Counted from the first letter of the stretch, positions 17,751 through 26,153 are shown. The stretch: 57,151 nt of DNA from Chitinophaga pinensis (GCA_943326015.2 CALPRQ020000026.1:1-57151), one strand, 5' to 3'. Translations and numbers: made by a program. Notes: generated by a model from the sequence alone, not told the origin.

Positions 17751-17987
17751 TCAGAGCCTCTTGTGCGTGCCGTCGCACAGCGGCTGGTTCGCGCTGTGCT
17801 TGCAGCCGCAGAAATGGACCGTCTTGCTCTCGGCGGCTTCCCACTTCACCGGCTTGAAGTCACCACCCTTGTGCGTACCGTCGCAGAAAGGCTGCTTCTT
17901 GCTCTCGCCGCAGGCGCACCAGAAGTAGCTCTTGCCCGCCTCGACCTCAACCGCGTAAGGAGCTTTTTGTGCGATATGGGGTTCCAT
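17751..17987 (-). CDS. Tandem CDGSH iron-sulfur protein
   Basis: This 78-residue protein contains two complete CDGSH-type [2Fe-2S] sites: Cys24/Cys26/Cys35/His39 and Cys60/Cys62/Cys71/His75, each fitting C-x-C-x2-S-x3-P-x-CDG-x-H. No signal or membrane segment is present, so it is a soluble cytoplasmic protein, as in other bacterial MitoNEET-like two-motif proteins. Such proteins are suspected electron-transfer or cluster-transfer factors; the specific role is unknown. A CAGGAG ribosome site precedes the ATG. Confidence 0.9.
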   Translation of the reverse strand: MEPHIAQKAPYAVEVEAGKSYFWCACGESKKQPFCDGTHKGGDFKPVKWEAAESKTVHFCGCKHSANQPLCDGTHKRL

Positions 17988-18017
17988 TGTGAAACTCCTG
18001 TTGTTGAACCAACTGGC

Positions 18018-19013
18018 TCAGGCAGCAAGCTGACTGGCCTGATGCTCCTTCAGACGACGGCGCAGCTTGCGCATGTAGCCGAAAGCGGAAAACGCCCCCA
18101 GGATGGCAGGCGGTGCGGGAACCTCTTGGTTGATGACAGTTTGGCGCACAGCCCAGTCCTCGGAGCCCGACGAAGCACTCACACCATTTTTTCCTGCAGT
18201 AGTGGCCAAATTAATTGCAGCCTGGCAATTGGCATCGTAGTTTGCGCCAGCCGTTGTCGAACAACCGAACCGCGTATAGAAGAAGACATGGGTTCCTGCG
18301 GCCGGATTATAAATTCGCGGCAAATAGACTGTCATGTCCGGACGCCCCCCACCCGACCCCAGCAAGCTGTAATCGATCAGGACTGCTCTGTCAAAAGGAT
18401 CAAGAACACCATCATTATTCGTATCCTTAAAATCCAGATCGAAAGCCTTGACCGTGTGGTGACCCGTCACGGGATTGGGATCTGCAGCCCAAGACTCCAG
18501 CGTCGACAGCTTGCCGTCAAAGCCTGTGAGATTGGGATTATCAGAGATATAAACCTTCAACTCCGACAGCAAAATATATGACGGACCATTATCTGGCTCG
18601 TTCACATCCAGCAGAAATTCCCGGTAGTACTTATCACGATAAGGATCAGTCAGTCCAGGTATATTGTAGCCACTCAGAACCGAACTCTCCTCTCTTCTCA
18701 AGCTATGAGTCCATGTCCCTGCAGACTCGTCGTACTGAAGGGCATTCTGCTTCAAATCGCTATTGATACCTATCTCAACTGGTGAATCCTGAACTCGAAG
18801 GAATGGCTTCATGACACCGGCCCCCGAACTGCCATTCCAGTAGGAAGGCTGCGCCGTCGTAAAGACGCCCGAAAAATCACCGACATATGGAAAGATTTCC
18901 GTCTTGTTCAGACTACCCGTCAAATCAATGAGTTGCTGCGCATGCACTGGAATGATCATCGTCGCTGACAGCAAACCAGCCAGCGCAATGATTGATTTTT
19001 TCTTTTTCAACAT
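18018..19013 (-). CDS. PEP-CTERM-type exported protein, VPAPP variant
   Basis: This 331-residue secreted protein has a lysine-rich signal peptide (MLKKKKSIIALAGLL, cut near VHAQ at 25). The body is not recognised. It contains an EF-hand-like loop at 197-208 (Asp197, Asn199, Asp201, Asp205, Asp208) that may bind calcium. The C terminus reads VPAPPAILGAFSAFGY followed by RKLRRRLK (298-322): a short motif, a hydrophobic helix and a basic cluster, which is the PEP-CTERM/exosortase sorting signal in its VP-x-P form. An unusual 11-residue tail follows. The gene is much more AT-rich than its neighbours. The start is supported by a GGGAGGGGG ribosome site. Confidence 0.72.
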   Translation of the reverse strand: MLKKKKSIIALAGLLSATMIIPVHAQQLIDLTGSLNKTEIFPYVGDFSGVFTTAQPSYWNGSSGAGVMKPFLRVQDSPVEIGINSDLKQNALQYDESAGTWTHSLRREESSVLSGYNIPGLTDPYRDKYYREFLLDVNEPDNGPSYILLSELKVYISDNPNLTGFDGKLSTLESWAADPNPVTGHHTVKAFDLDFKDTNNDGVLDPFDRAVLIDYSLLGSGGGRPDMTVYLPRIYNPAAGTHVFFYTRFGCSTTAGANYDANCQAAINLATTAGKNGVSASSGSEDWAVRQTVINQEVPAPPAILGAFSAFGYMRKLRRRLKEHQASQLAA

Positions 19014-19368
19014 ACCCCCTCCCGAAAATCTGATCAGATTGGATTCATGGCAGCAATCACCTGGCAAGCATGCCGATTCAAGCGATCTGACAAGCAAGCC
19101 CAGCCACGAAGCTCAAGCCCATCCTATATCATGCCACCTTACAGTGTCAATATAAGCATACATACCAGGACATTCCGTGAGCATCGAGGACAATCGCCAC
19201 ACGGAAATGCCGCCTACGCCACCCGAGACGGCTTGCAACTGCCGTCTATCATTCCCCTGACAGGCCACCATCGGCTCAACAGTCCGGACCAGATTCATCA
19301 AATGTGAAAGATCCGGGTTGCAACCGCTAAAAACGGCATCCACATCTGAAAAAAGAGGGAGGAATTGA
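19014..19368. other. Divergent intergenic region between the PEP-CTERM and EpsD-like genes
   Basis: These 355 bases separate two divergently transcribed genes and show no convincing ORF. They hold the promoters of both genes and a perfect 14-bp palindrome near the left end. I looked for a sigma-54 promoter (TGGCAC-N5-TTGC), which controls some PEP-CTERM genes, and found no acceptable match. Confidence 0.5.
19027..19040. promoter_or_regulatory. Perfect 14-bp palindrome in the PEP-CTERM gene leader
   Basis: AATCTGATCAGATT is fully self-complementary and lies 14-27 bases upstream of the PEP-CTERM start codon, next to its ribosome site. It could be an operator or a small hairpin affecting translation. 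No regulator is known. Confidence 0.35.
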
Positions 19369-20916
19369 ATGAACAACGACAGGTGCTCAAAATGGATCGG
19401 CAGGCCAGTTGCGGCCAGCAGAGGGCACGCAAGCTGTTTCCGACTGCCTTGGCTGGTGCTGCTGATCGCCCTGTGCTGGCTGGCATCGACTGCCCACGCG
19501 CAGCAGCTCGCCGCCGAGCCCAGCGGCAAGCGCGTCGCTGCGCAGGTCAATGGCGCCGAAATCAGCCTGGCTGAAGTCGACCTGCTCTATCGCCGCGCCG
19601 CCGCGCCCGACACCCCGCCTGCCGCCGCTGCGGCCCAGCGCCGCGCCATACTGGAACAGCTGGTGCGCACCGAGCTGATGGCACAGCGCGCGGTATCGCA
19701 GGGCATGGACACCAACTCCGACCTCAAGGTCGAGGCCCGCATCCAGCGGCGCCAGGCCCTGGCGCGACTGTTCGAGGCCAAGGCGGTGACGCTCATCCCG
19801 GGGGCAACGACCGAGATGGTGCGCCAAACCATCGCAGAAAACCCGCTGGTCTTTGCGCAACGCCACCTGATCGAATTCGACCATGTGCTGCTCACACCCG
19901 CCAACCAGGCGCTGCTGCAGCAGCTGGAGGAGGCAGCCGCAAAAGGTGCCAGCCTCGAACGACTGATGGAGCTCGCGCAGGAGGCCCAGGCCAACCCGCG
20001 CCGGGTGGTGCGCAAGCATTCGAGCGAAAACGTGCCGACGGTGCTGGCCCGGGCCATGCTGGATGCCAGGCCGGGCCAGCCGCTGGTCGTCCGCATTGAT
20101 GAACGCAGTGGCGCCCTGCTGGTCATGCGCTCCGCCACCCCGGCTCCACTGGTCGGCCAGGCAGCCGAAAAAGAGGCGGCGGCGCTGCTGAACCGGCAGC
20201 GCAAGCGAGCTGGCCTGGAAGGCTTCACCGAACAATTCACCAAGATGGCCTCGATCAGTTATTACGGCGAATTCGCCGCCAATGCCAAGCCTCTGCCCGC
20301 TGACAGCGTGGCGACGAACGACAAGACGAACGACGAAATGGTTGATGCAACGGGACCGGAGACCCTCGGTCTGGCGCTGGATGCCGTACCGCTGCGCAGC
20401 ATTCCCATCGCGCTGACCGCCGCCAGCGCGCTGCTGGTGCTGGCCTCCGTCACGCTGGCAGTGCTGCTGCTGCTCACGAGCTGGCACTGGAGCCGTGGCG
20501 AGTTCTGGCTGCCGCGCCCGCGCTTCTGGCGCAAGCCAACCCCGCCTGAACTGCTTGCGCCCATCCCGGCGCCAACACCCATGCCGGACGACGATGCGCC
20601 CGAACTGCCGAGCGAGACACTGCAGGAAGAGGAGCGTGCGGGCCTGCTTGGTCACCTGTTCCTGCTGGCATGGGTCGGTGCCAGCCTGACCCTGCTGGGC
20701 TGGCAGTTGTTCATGATCTGGCAGCGCCTGCCCTGGTGGTTGCTGTCACTGGCGACCTTGACCGGCCTGCTGCTGGGGACGCTGGTGAGCCATGGCTTTG
20801 CCCAATCGAACCTGCGCCTGTGGCAGCGTCAGAGGATCTGGTGGCAGCCGCTGCTGTTCGGATCACTGCTGCTGGTGAACGCCTTCATCGGCGGCCTGCT
20901 GGCAGCACTGCGCTAA
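19369..20916 (+). CDS. EpsD-like peptidyl-prolyl isomerase domain fused to a four-helix membrane domain
   Basis: This 515-residue protein has an N-terminal hydrophobic signal/anchor (about 25-45, LVLLIALCWLASTAHA). A SurA/parvulin-like chaperone region follows (about 55-285), with VAAQVNGAEISLAEVDLLYRR and RRAILEQLVRTELMAQRAVSQG, as in EpsD proteins of exopolysaccharide/exosortase loci. The rotamase core looks degenerate. The C-terminal half adds four membrane helices (about 345-371, 426-450, 455-477, 492-513) with a proline-rich loop in between. EpsD proteins are normally about 300 residues and lack this domain. It lies divergent to the PEP-CTERM gene and may help in its export or assembly; this is inference. 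Confidence 0.62.
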   Translation: MNNDRCSKWIGRPVAASRGHASCFRLPWLVLLIALCWLASTAHAQQLAAEPSGKRVAAQVNGAEISLAEVDLLYRRAAAPDTPPAAAAAQRRAILEQLVRTELMAQRAVSQGMDTNSDLKVEARIQRRQALARLFEAKAVTLIPGATTEMVRQTIAENPLVFAQRHLIEFDHVLLTPANQALLQQLEEAAAKGASLERLMELAQEAQANPRRVVRKHSSENVPTVLARAMLDARPGQPLVVRIDERSGALLVMRSATPAPLVGQAAEKEAAALLNRQRKRAGLEGFTEQFTKMASISYYGEFAANAKPLPADSVATNDKTNDEMVDATGPETLGLALDAVPLRSIPIALTAASALLVLASVTLAVLLLLTSWHWSRGEFWLPRPRFWRKPTPPELLAPIPAPTPMPDDDAPELPSETLQEEERAGLLGHLFLLAWVGASLTLLGWQLFMIWQRLPWWLLSLATLTGLLLGTLVSHGFAQSNLRLWQRQRIWWQPLLFGSLLLVNAFIGGLLAALR

Positions 20917-21017
20917 AAGGGCCGCGCGGCCAAAGACCCGTCGCCCAGTAATGGTAAGCTGGCAGGCAGAGTCAATCACCAAGAAAATTCGACAACCCCC
21001 AACTCAGGAAACAAGAC

Positions 21018-21284
21018 ATGCGTTCCCTCCATCACCAGACCGTCGGCGAGGCCATCGGCCATGAAATGATCCTCGCGGTGCTGTTCGCATCGCAGGACAA
21101 CGTCAGCTCCGAGGCCCTGACCGAGATCAGCCAGTCGCTGATCCACTCCAATCTGCTCGATGCCATCGAGTTCCTGGAGCCCGAGGAGAAGCAGGAAGTC
21201 CTTGACGCCGCGCAGGACGCGGTCGAGCGCGTGAAGAACCTGGCAGCCGCGATCCGCGCCGCATCCCTCAAGCAGGGCGACTGA
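21018..21284 (+). CDS. Hypothetical 88-residue acidic helical protein
   Basis: I do not recognise the family. The protein is soluble, leucine- and glutamate-rich and almost certainly all helical: it opens MRSLHHQTVGEAIGHEM and continues with QDNVSSEALTEISQSLIHSN and EPEEKQEVLDAAQDAVER. A CAGGAAAC ribosome site precedes the ATG and a bidirectional terminator follows, so it is a real transcription unit. Codon use matches the neighbours. It could be a small adaptor or regulator. No cysteine or metal motif is visible. Confidence 0.65.
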   Translation: MRSLHHQTVGEAIGHEMILAVLFASQDNVSSEALTEISQSLIHSNLLDAIEFLEPEEKQEVLDAAQDAVERVKNLAAAIRAASLKQGD

Positions 21285-21306
21285 GGAGTCGTCGTAGCGG
21301 CGGGCC

Positions 21307-21340
21307 AACAAAAAACCGCCAGGAATGGCGGTTTTTTGTT
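21307..21340. terminator. Bidirectional rho-independent terminator
   Basis: ACCGCC pairs with GGCGGT around AGGAAT, flanked by A6 on the left and T6 on the right. It therefore works on both strands and separates the 88-residue gene from the converging purH. Confidence 0.92.
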
Positions 21341-21380
21341 TTGCGACGCGCAGCGAGCCCCCGGAGGGGCCGGGCTGGGA

Positions 21381-22967
21381 TCAGTGACGGAAGTGGCGCA
21401 CACCCGTGAACACCATCGCCACGCCGCGCTCGTTGGCCGCATCGATGACTTCCTGGTCACGCATCGAGCCGCCCGGCTGGATCACGCAGGTCGCGCCCGC
21501 GTCGACCACCACATCCAGGCCATCGCGGAAGGGGAAGAAGGCGTCGCTGGCGACAGCCGTGCCCTGCAGCGTCAGCTTGGCGTGTTCGGCCTTGATGCTG
21601 GCGATGCGGGCCGAGTCCAGCCGGCTCATCTGTCCGGCGCCCACACCCATGGTCATGCCATCCTTGCAGAACACGATGGCGTTGGACTTGACGTACTTGG
21701 CCACCTTCCAGGCGAACAGCAGGTCTTCCATCTGCTGCGCGGTCGGCTGCTTGACGGTCACGACCTTGAGGTCGGCCAGCACCATGTCGTGGTTGTCGGC
21801 GCTCTGCAGCAGCAGGCCGGAACCGATGCGCTTGATGTCCACGGCATTGCGGCTGGTCTCGGCGGAGCCTTGCGGCAGCTCGATCTTCATCAGGCGCACA
21901 TTGGTCTTGGCCTTGAAGACGGCCAGCGCCTCGGGCGTGAAGTCGGTCGCGATCAGCACCTCGACGAACTGCTTGGAGACCGCCAGCGCGGCTTCGCCGT
22001 CAAGCGGACGGTTGAAGGCGATGATGCCGCCGAAGGCGCTGGTCGGGTCGGTTTGGAAGGCCTTGCCGTAGGCCTGGTGCGCGTCCTTGCCCACGGCCAC
22101 GCCGCAGGGGTTGGCGTGCTTGACGATCACGCAGGCCGGCACGTCGAAGCCCTTGACGCACTCCCAGGCCGCGTCGGCATCGGCGATGTTGTTGTAGGAC
22201 AGCTCCTTGCCCTGCAGCTGCACGCCGGTGACCAGCGAGCCTGCAGCCGGGTTCATGTCGCGGTAGTAGGCCGCGCTCTGGTGCGGGTTCTCGCCGTAGC
22301 GCAGGTCCTGCAGCTTGACGTAGTTGGCGTTGCTCTGGCCCGGGAAGGCCAGGCACTGCGGCGCAGCCTCATCACCCGGCACGCCGGCACTCAGGTCGAC
22401 CGAGGACAGGTAGTTGCTGATGGCGGCGTCGTATTGGCTGATGCGGTTGAAGGCAGCCACCGACAGCTTGAAGCGGGTCGTGCTGCTGATGCCACCGGCC
22501 TTGAGCTCGGCCACCACTCCGGCGTACTGGCCGGCGTCGGTCAGGACCGCGACGTCCTTCCAGTTCTTGGCGGCGGAACGCACCATGGCCGGACCGCCGA
22601 TGTCGATGTTCTCGATCGCGTCACCCAGGGTGCAGCCCGGCTTGGCGACGGTGGCTTCGAAGGGATAGAGGTTGACCACCAGGATGTCGATGGTGCCGAT
22701 GCCGTGCTGTTTCAGCGCTGCCATGTGCTCAGGGAAGTCGCGACGGGCCAGCAGGCCGCCATGCACCATCGGGTGCAGGGTCTTGACGCGGCCATCCAGC
22801 ATCTCGGGGAAGCCGGTGACTTCGGCGACCTCGGTCACGGGCAGGCCGTTGTCAGCCAGCAGCTTGGCTGTGCCGCCGGTCGAGATCAGCTGCACGCCCA
22901 GGGCATTGAGTTCGCGCGCGAGCTCGAGCACGCCGGTCTTGTCGGAGACGGAAAGGAGAGCTTTCAT
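21381..22967 (-). CDS. purH: Bifunctional AICAR formyltransferase/IMP cyclohydrolase
   Basis: This 528-residue enzyme carries out the last two steps of IMP synthesis. The N-terminal MGS-like cyclohydrolase domain (about 1-145) begins [23 protein letters not shown] and includes [13 protein letters not shown]. The formyltransferase domain (about 200-528) contains [14 protein letters not shown] and [12 protein letters not shown] with the catalytic lysine-histidine pair. Length and motifs are complete. It lies 46 bases downstream of fis and follows the dusB-fis operon, an order I consider typical of Betaproteobacteria. Confidence 0.97.
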   Translation of the reverse strand: MKALLSVSDKTGVLELARELNALGVQLISTGGTAKLLADNGLPVTEVAEVTGFPEMLDGRVKTLHPMVHGGLLARRDFPEHMAALKQHGIGTIDILVVNLYPFEATVAKPGCTLGDAIENIDIGGPAMVRSAAKNWKDVAVLTDAGQYAGVVAELKAGGISSTTRFKLSVAAFNRISQYDAAISNYLSSVDLSAGVPGDEAAPQCLAFPGQSNANYVKLQDLRYGENPHQSAAYYRDMNPAAGSLVTGVQLQGKELSYNNIADADAAWECVKGFDVPACVIVKHANPCGVAVGKDAHQAYGKAFQTDPTSAFGGIIAFNRPLDGEAALAVSKQFVEVLIATDFTPEALAVFKAKTNVRLMKIELPQGSAETSRNAVDIKRIGSGLLLQSADNHDMVLADLKVVTVKQPTAQQMEDLLFAWKVAKYVKSNAIVFCKDGMTMGVGAGQMSRLDSARIASIKAEHAKLTLQGTAVASDAFFPFRDGLDVVVDAGATCVIQPGGSMRDQEVIDAANERGVAMVFTGVRHFRH

Positions 22968-23013
22968 GGGTTTTCCAGAGTGAGTAAACGGTTGTGCGGT
23001 CGCCGTGAGCGCC

Positions 23014-23256
23014 TTAGCTGATCAGGCCATGCTCGAGCAGCTTCTTGCGCAGGGTGTTGCGGTTCAGACCCAGCCAGACGGCGGCGCGCGACTGGTTGAA
23101 CTGGGCGCGCGCCATCACGACTTCGAGCATCGGCTTTTCGACCGCGCGCATCAGCATGTCATGCAGGTTGGCCGGTTCGGTGCCGTCGAGATCGGCGAAA
23201 AAGGTTTCGACGTTCTCGCGCACACAGTCTTGCAGGGATTGCTTGGTGGGGCTCAT
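23014..23256 (-). CDS. fis: Fis family DNA-binding protein
   Basis: This 80-residue nucleoid-associated regulator has an N-terminal dimerisation segment with [13 protein letters not shown] and a C-terminal helix-turn-helix [20 protein letters not shown] (about 52-75) that closely follows the Fis consensus. It bends DNA at rRNA and other promoters. The ATG at 23256 overlaps the dusB stop by ATGA, as in the dusB-fis operon of Gammaproteobacteria. The longer reading frame upstream belongs to dusB sequence and is not used. Confidence 0.95.
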   Translation of the reverse strand: MSPTKQSLQDCVRENVETFFADLDGTEPANLHDMLMRAVEKPMLEVVMARAQFNQSRAAVWLGLNRNTLRKKLLEHGLIS

Positions 23257-24263
23257 GCAGCCAGTTTCCAGGGTTCGAAGGGGGTGGCATCGAAGAATTC
23301 GCGCACGCAATCGAGCTGCGCCGCGCAGTCCTCGATCGCATTGATGCGGGAGCGGAACTGCGCCACGGCCAGCGGATCGACCGGCAGCGCGCGCGCATAC
23401 CAGCCCAGGTGCTTGCGCGCGCTGCGCACGCCGGTGTACTCGCCGTAGAGCTCGTAATGCTCCTGCAGATGCTCGAGCATCAGCGCACGCAGCTCCGCCG
23501 CCGTGGGCGGGGCCAGCAAGGTGCCGGTGGCCAGGAAATGGCCGATCTCGCGGAACAACCAGGGCCGGCCCTGCGCGGCGCGACCGATCATGACCGCGTC
23601 GCAGCCGGTACGGCTCAGCACCTCGCGCGCCTTTTGCGGGCTGTCGATGTCGCCATTGGCCACCACCGGGATGCGCACGCTGGCCTTGATCGCCGCCACG
23701 GTCTCATGCTCGGCGACGCCTTGGTAGCCCTGCTCGCGGGTGCGGCCGTGCACGGTCAGCAGCTGCACGCCGGCGCGCTCGGCCGCCAGCGCGAGCGCCG
23801 GGGCGTTCCTGACCGACTGGCACCAGCCGGTGCGCATCTTGAGCGTGACCGGCACGCCATGCGGCTCGCAGGCGGCGACCACGGCCTCGACGATCTGCAG
23901 TGCGAGCGCCTCGTCCTGCATCAGCGCCGAGCCGGCCCATTTGTTGCAGACCTTCTTGGCCGGGCAACCCATGTTGATGTCGATGATCTGCGCGCCACGA
24001 TCGAGGTTGTAGCGCGCAGCATCGGCCATCATCTCGGCATCGGTGCCGGCGATCTGGACCGCGATCGGGCCCGGCTCGCCACGGTGGTCGGCGCGGCGCG
24101 AGGTCTTCAGGCTGTCGCGCAGGTCAGGGCGCGAGGTCACCATCTCGCTGACCGCATAGCCGGCGCCGAGCTGCTTGCACAGACGACGGAACGGCCGGTC
24201 CGTCACCCCCGCCATGGGGGCGACGAACAGGGCGTTCGGAAGCTCGTACTGGCCTATGCGCAT
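23253..24263 (-). CDS. dusB: tRNA-dihydrouridine synthase B
   Basis: This 336-residue FMN enzyme reduces specific uridines in the tRNA D-loop with NADPH. It opens with LPNALFVAPMAGVTDRPFR (FMN-binding strand). The catalytic cysteine is Cys100 in DINMGCPAKKV, and TVHGRTREQGYQG and VVANGDIDSPQKA are the later flavin/tRNA motifs. There is one extra cysteine at residue 106 (KKVCNKWAGSAL). The ATG at 24263 fixes the family-typical start; sequence further upstream in this frame is not coding. It forms an operon with fis. Confidence 0.96.
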   Translation of the reverse strand: MRIGQYELPNALFVAPMAGVTDRPFRRLCKQLGAGYAVSEMVTSRPDLRDSLKTSRRADHRGEPGPIAVQIAGTDAEMMADAARYNLDRGAQIIDINMGCPAKKVCNKWAGSALMQDEALALQIVEAVVAACEPHGVPVTLKMRTGWCQSVRNAPALALAAERAGVQLLTVHGRTREQGYQGVAEHETVAAIKASVRIPVVANGDIDSPQKAREVLSRTGCDAVMIGRAAQGRPWLFREIGHFLATGTLLAPPTAAELRALMLEHLQEHYELYGEYTGVRSARKHLGWYARALPVDPLAVAQFRSRINAIEDCAAQLDCVREFFDATPFEPWKLAA

Positions 24264-24428
24264 GCGATCGAAGTTCTTCGGGGGATTAAAAGAAAAACCC
24301 GCCGGACGACGCGAACGGGCGCCGGACAGCGGATGCTTAAAAAGAAGGCATGAATTGTAGCCGCTCGCGGGGGTGTGGGGCAAGTTTTCTGCTGCGCGGA
24401 GGTGCACGGGGCCGCCTATACTGCAGCG

Positions 24429-24935
24429 ATGGAAGCCTGGATGACGACGCTGCTGCAGACGCTGAGCCTGCCCGAATACGGACTGACCACGGTGTTCCTG
24501 GTCGCCTTGGTGTCGGCCACGCTGCTGCCGCTGGGCTCGGAGCCGGTGGTGTTCGGCCTGGTCAAGCTCAACCCCGAACTGTTCTGGCCTGCCATCCTCG
24601 TGGCCACGCTGGGCAATACGCTGGGCGGCATGATCAGCTGGGCCATGGGCCGGGGCGCACACAAGCTGATCGACCGCGAGCGCAGCCATCCGACCCACCT
24701 CAGGGCGCTGGACTGGCTGGAACGCTTCGGCCCCAGGGCCTGTCTGCTGTCCTGGTTGCCGATCGTGGGCGACCCGCTGTGCGCGGTGGCGGGCTGGCTC
24801 AAGTTCCCGGCGCTGCCCTGCGCTGCCTACATGGCAGCCGGCAAGTTCCTGCGCTACCTGACCATGACCGGGATGCTGCTGTGGGCCGCGCAGGGGGTGC
24901 GACTGCCGGCCTGGCTGCTCAAGGCTGCAGGCTGA
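24429..24935 (+). CDS. YqaA family membrane protein (VTT/SNARE-associated type)
   Basis: This 168-residue inner-membrane protein has about four helices, with LVALVSATLLPLGSEPVVFGLV near residue 25 and ILVATLGNTLGGMISWAMGRG near residue 60. These are hallmarks of YqaA, a short DedA-related family. DedA/VTT proteins are linked to membrane-lipid scrambling and transport; the role of YqaA itself is not established. The last 17 bases overlap the convergent Hpt gene. Confidence 0.82.
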   Translation: MEAWMTTLLQTLSLPEYGLTTVFLVALVSATLLPLGSEPVVFGLVKLNPELFWPAILVATLGNTLGGMISWAMGRGAHKLIDRERSHPTHLRALDWLERFGPRACLLSWLPIVGDPLCAVAGWLKFPALPCAAYMAAGKFLRYLTMTGMLLWAAQGVRLPAWLLKAAG

Positions 24936-25272
24936 AGGTCGAGACCATGCGCTCGCGCAGCTCGCGCCAGCCGGCCACGGCCAGCTCCCAGGGCGCTTGC
25001 TGGGCCGCCAGCTCGACACCCTTGGCGCAGGCCGACAGCTCGGCATGGCCCAGCGTCAGCAGCACGCCCTTGAGCGTGTGCGCGGCGCGGCGCAAGGACT
25101 GGACGTCACCCGTCGCCTCGGCCGCATCGCCTGCTTGCAGATCGGCGGGAAACTGCGCCACCGCCGAGGCCCGGAAGACCCGGTAGAACTCGGCATCGCC
25201 CTCGAAATAGGTGGCGACGGCTTCCTGCTCGTGCGCGGGGAGTTCGTCCTGCGGGACCATGACCAGGCTCAC
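24919..25272 (-). CDS. Hpt-domain phosphotransfer protein
   Basis: This 117-residue all-helical protein is built around the Hpt phosphoacceptor motif: His65 in RRAAHTLKGVLLTLG. No kinase or receiver domain is attached, so it is a free-standing phosphorelay intermediate. The upstream HTH-REC response regulator overlaps it by ATGA, making it the probable partner. The feeding kinase is not in the window. Its 3' end overlaps yqaA by 17 bases. Confidence 0.85.
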   Translation of the reverse strand: MSLVMVPQDELPAHEQEAVATYFEGDAEFYRVFRASAVAQFPADLQAGDAAEATGDVQSLRRAAHTLKGVLLTLGHAELSACAKGVELAAQQAPWELAVAGWRELRERMVSTFSLQP

Positions 25273-25982
25273 TGCACGTCGACGACGCTGTCAGCCACGG
25301 TTTCTTCATCCTGCTCCGCCTCGGGCTGGACGGCAGGCGCGAACAGGTGGCCAAGCGCCTTGTCGATCAGCGGGGGCAACTCGCTGACCAGGCGCGGCTT
25401 GTGCACTAAGTCCACACCCTGCAGCGCAAAGGCGTAGGGCGCGCGCTGGTCCTCGTCGAGCGAGGTCAGCACGACCAGCTTGCAGTTGCCGAACAGCGCA
25501 TGGCGGCGCAGGCCGGTGATCATGGTCGCGCCGTCGATGCCGGGCAGCAGGATGTCGACAATGATCAGGTCGGGCTGCAGGTGGCCGAAGGAAACCAGGC
25601 CTGTGATGCCGTCGTTGGCCACATGCAGATCGACCGCCGGGAACTTCTGCTTGACCAGCATCGTGACCAGATTCTGGAAATGCGAGGAGTCCTCGATCAG
25701 CAGCACGCGCGGCACATGCACGACGGCGCGACGGCGGCCCGGGCCGCGGATCTCGCCGGTGTGGCCGGTGAAGCTGGCCACGCCCGTCACGCCGGCCCGG
25801 CTGCCCTGGATCCAGCGCTCAAGCGATTCGCGCGTGATGCGGCGGTGGCCGCCCGGCGTCTTCCAGGCCTGCAGGTCGCCCCGATCCACCATCAGCTGCA
25901 CGGAGCGCACCGCCATACCCAGTATCTTGGCCACCTCCAGCGTGGTGTAGTAGTTGGACGAGGACATCTCGGTATTGGACAT
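25269..25982 (-). CDS. Response regulator with N-terminal excisionase/MerR-type HTH and C-terminal receiver
   Basis: This 237-residue protein has an inverted domain order. An excisionase-like winged helix (about 10-59: YYTTLEVAKILGMAVRSVQL, then WKTPGGHRRITRESL) binds DNA, a linker follows, and then comes a receiver domain (about 91-210) with the acidic pair Glu97/Asp98, phospho-Asp143 in IIVDILLPGIDG, Thr173 and Lys195. Most response regulators put the receiver first. The ATG at 25982 is chosen; a TTG at 26009 or ATG at 25967 would also fit. It is coupled to the Hpt gene downstream. Targets are unknown. Confidence 0.85.
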   Translation of the reverse strand: MSNTEMSSSNYYTTLEVAKILGMAVRSVQLMVDRGDLQAWKTPGGHRRITRESLERWIQGSRAGVTGVASFTGHTGEIRGPGRRRAVVHVPRVLLIEDSSHFQNLVTMLVKQKFPAVDLHVANDGITGLVSFGHLQPDLIIVDILLPGIDGATMITGLRRHALFGNCKLVVLTSLDEDQRAPYAFALQGVDLVHKPRLVSELPPLIDKALGHLFAPAVQPEAEQDEETVADSVVDVQ

Positions 25983-26048
25983 GGTGCAGCTCGCAAATCG
26001 ACAGGACAAGACTCACTTTCGTGAGCACAGCAGGAAGCTTATTTAGCT

Positions 26049-26076
26049 ATTTTATTAAATATTCGTGGCGACGCAA
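26049..26076 (-). promoter_or_regulatory. Predicted sigma-70 promoter of the HTH-REC/Hpt operon
   Basis: On the minus strand, TTGCGT (26071-26076) is followed after 16 bases by TAAAAT (26049-26054). The local sequence is strikingly AT-rich. Transcription would start near 26042, giving a leader of about 60 bases that contains a CTCAC-GAAA-GTGAG stem-loop (26012-26025). Confidence 0.45.
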
Positions 26077-26153
26077 GAAAATGACACCCCATCAAGCCTC
26101 ATGTGGGGCATTTTTTCGCCGGAGGGTGCGGTTCCGGCCTGGGACCCCATGTG

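Noticed and set aside
19014-19368. Sigma-54 promoter expected for PEP-CTERM genes
   Set aside because: The best TGGCA matches lack the TTGC box at the right distance.
21336-23021. A 561-codon open frame on the plus strand opposite purH
   Set aside because: It is the antisense shadow of purH. In this GC-rich DNA long reverse frames are common; the translation has His/Asp/Arg/Gln-rich low complexity and no motif.
26081-26120. Possible terminator CCCCA...TGGGG followed by T6 between DUF1415 and HTH-REC genes
   Set aside because: The T tract is on the plus strand where no gene ends, and the stem is only five bases. It may weakly act for DUF1415 on the minus strand but is not convincing.
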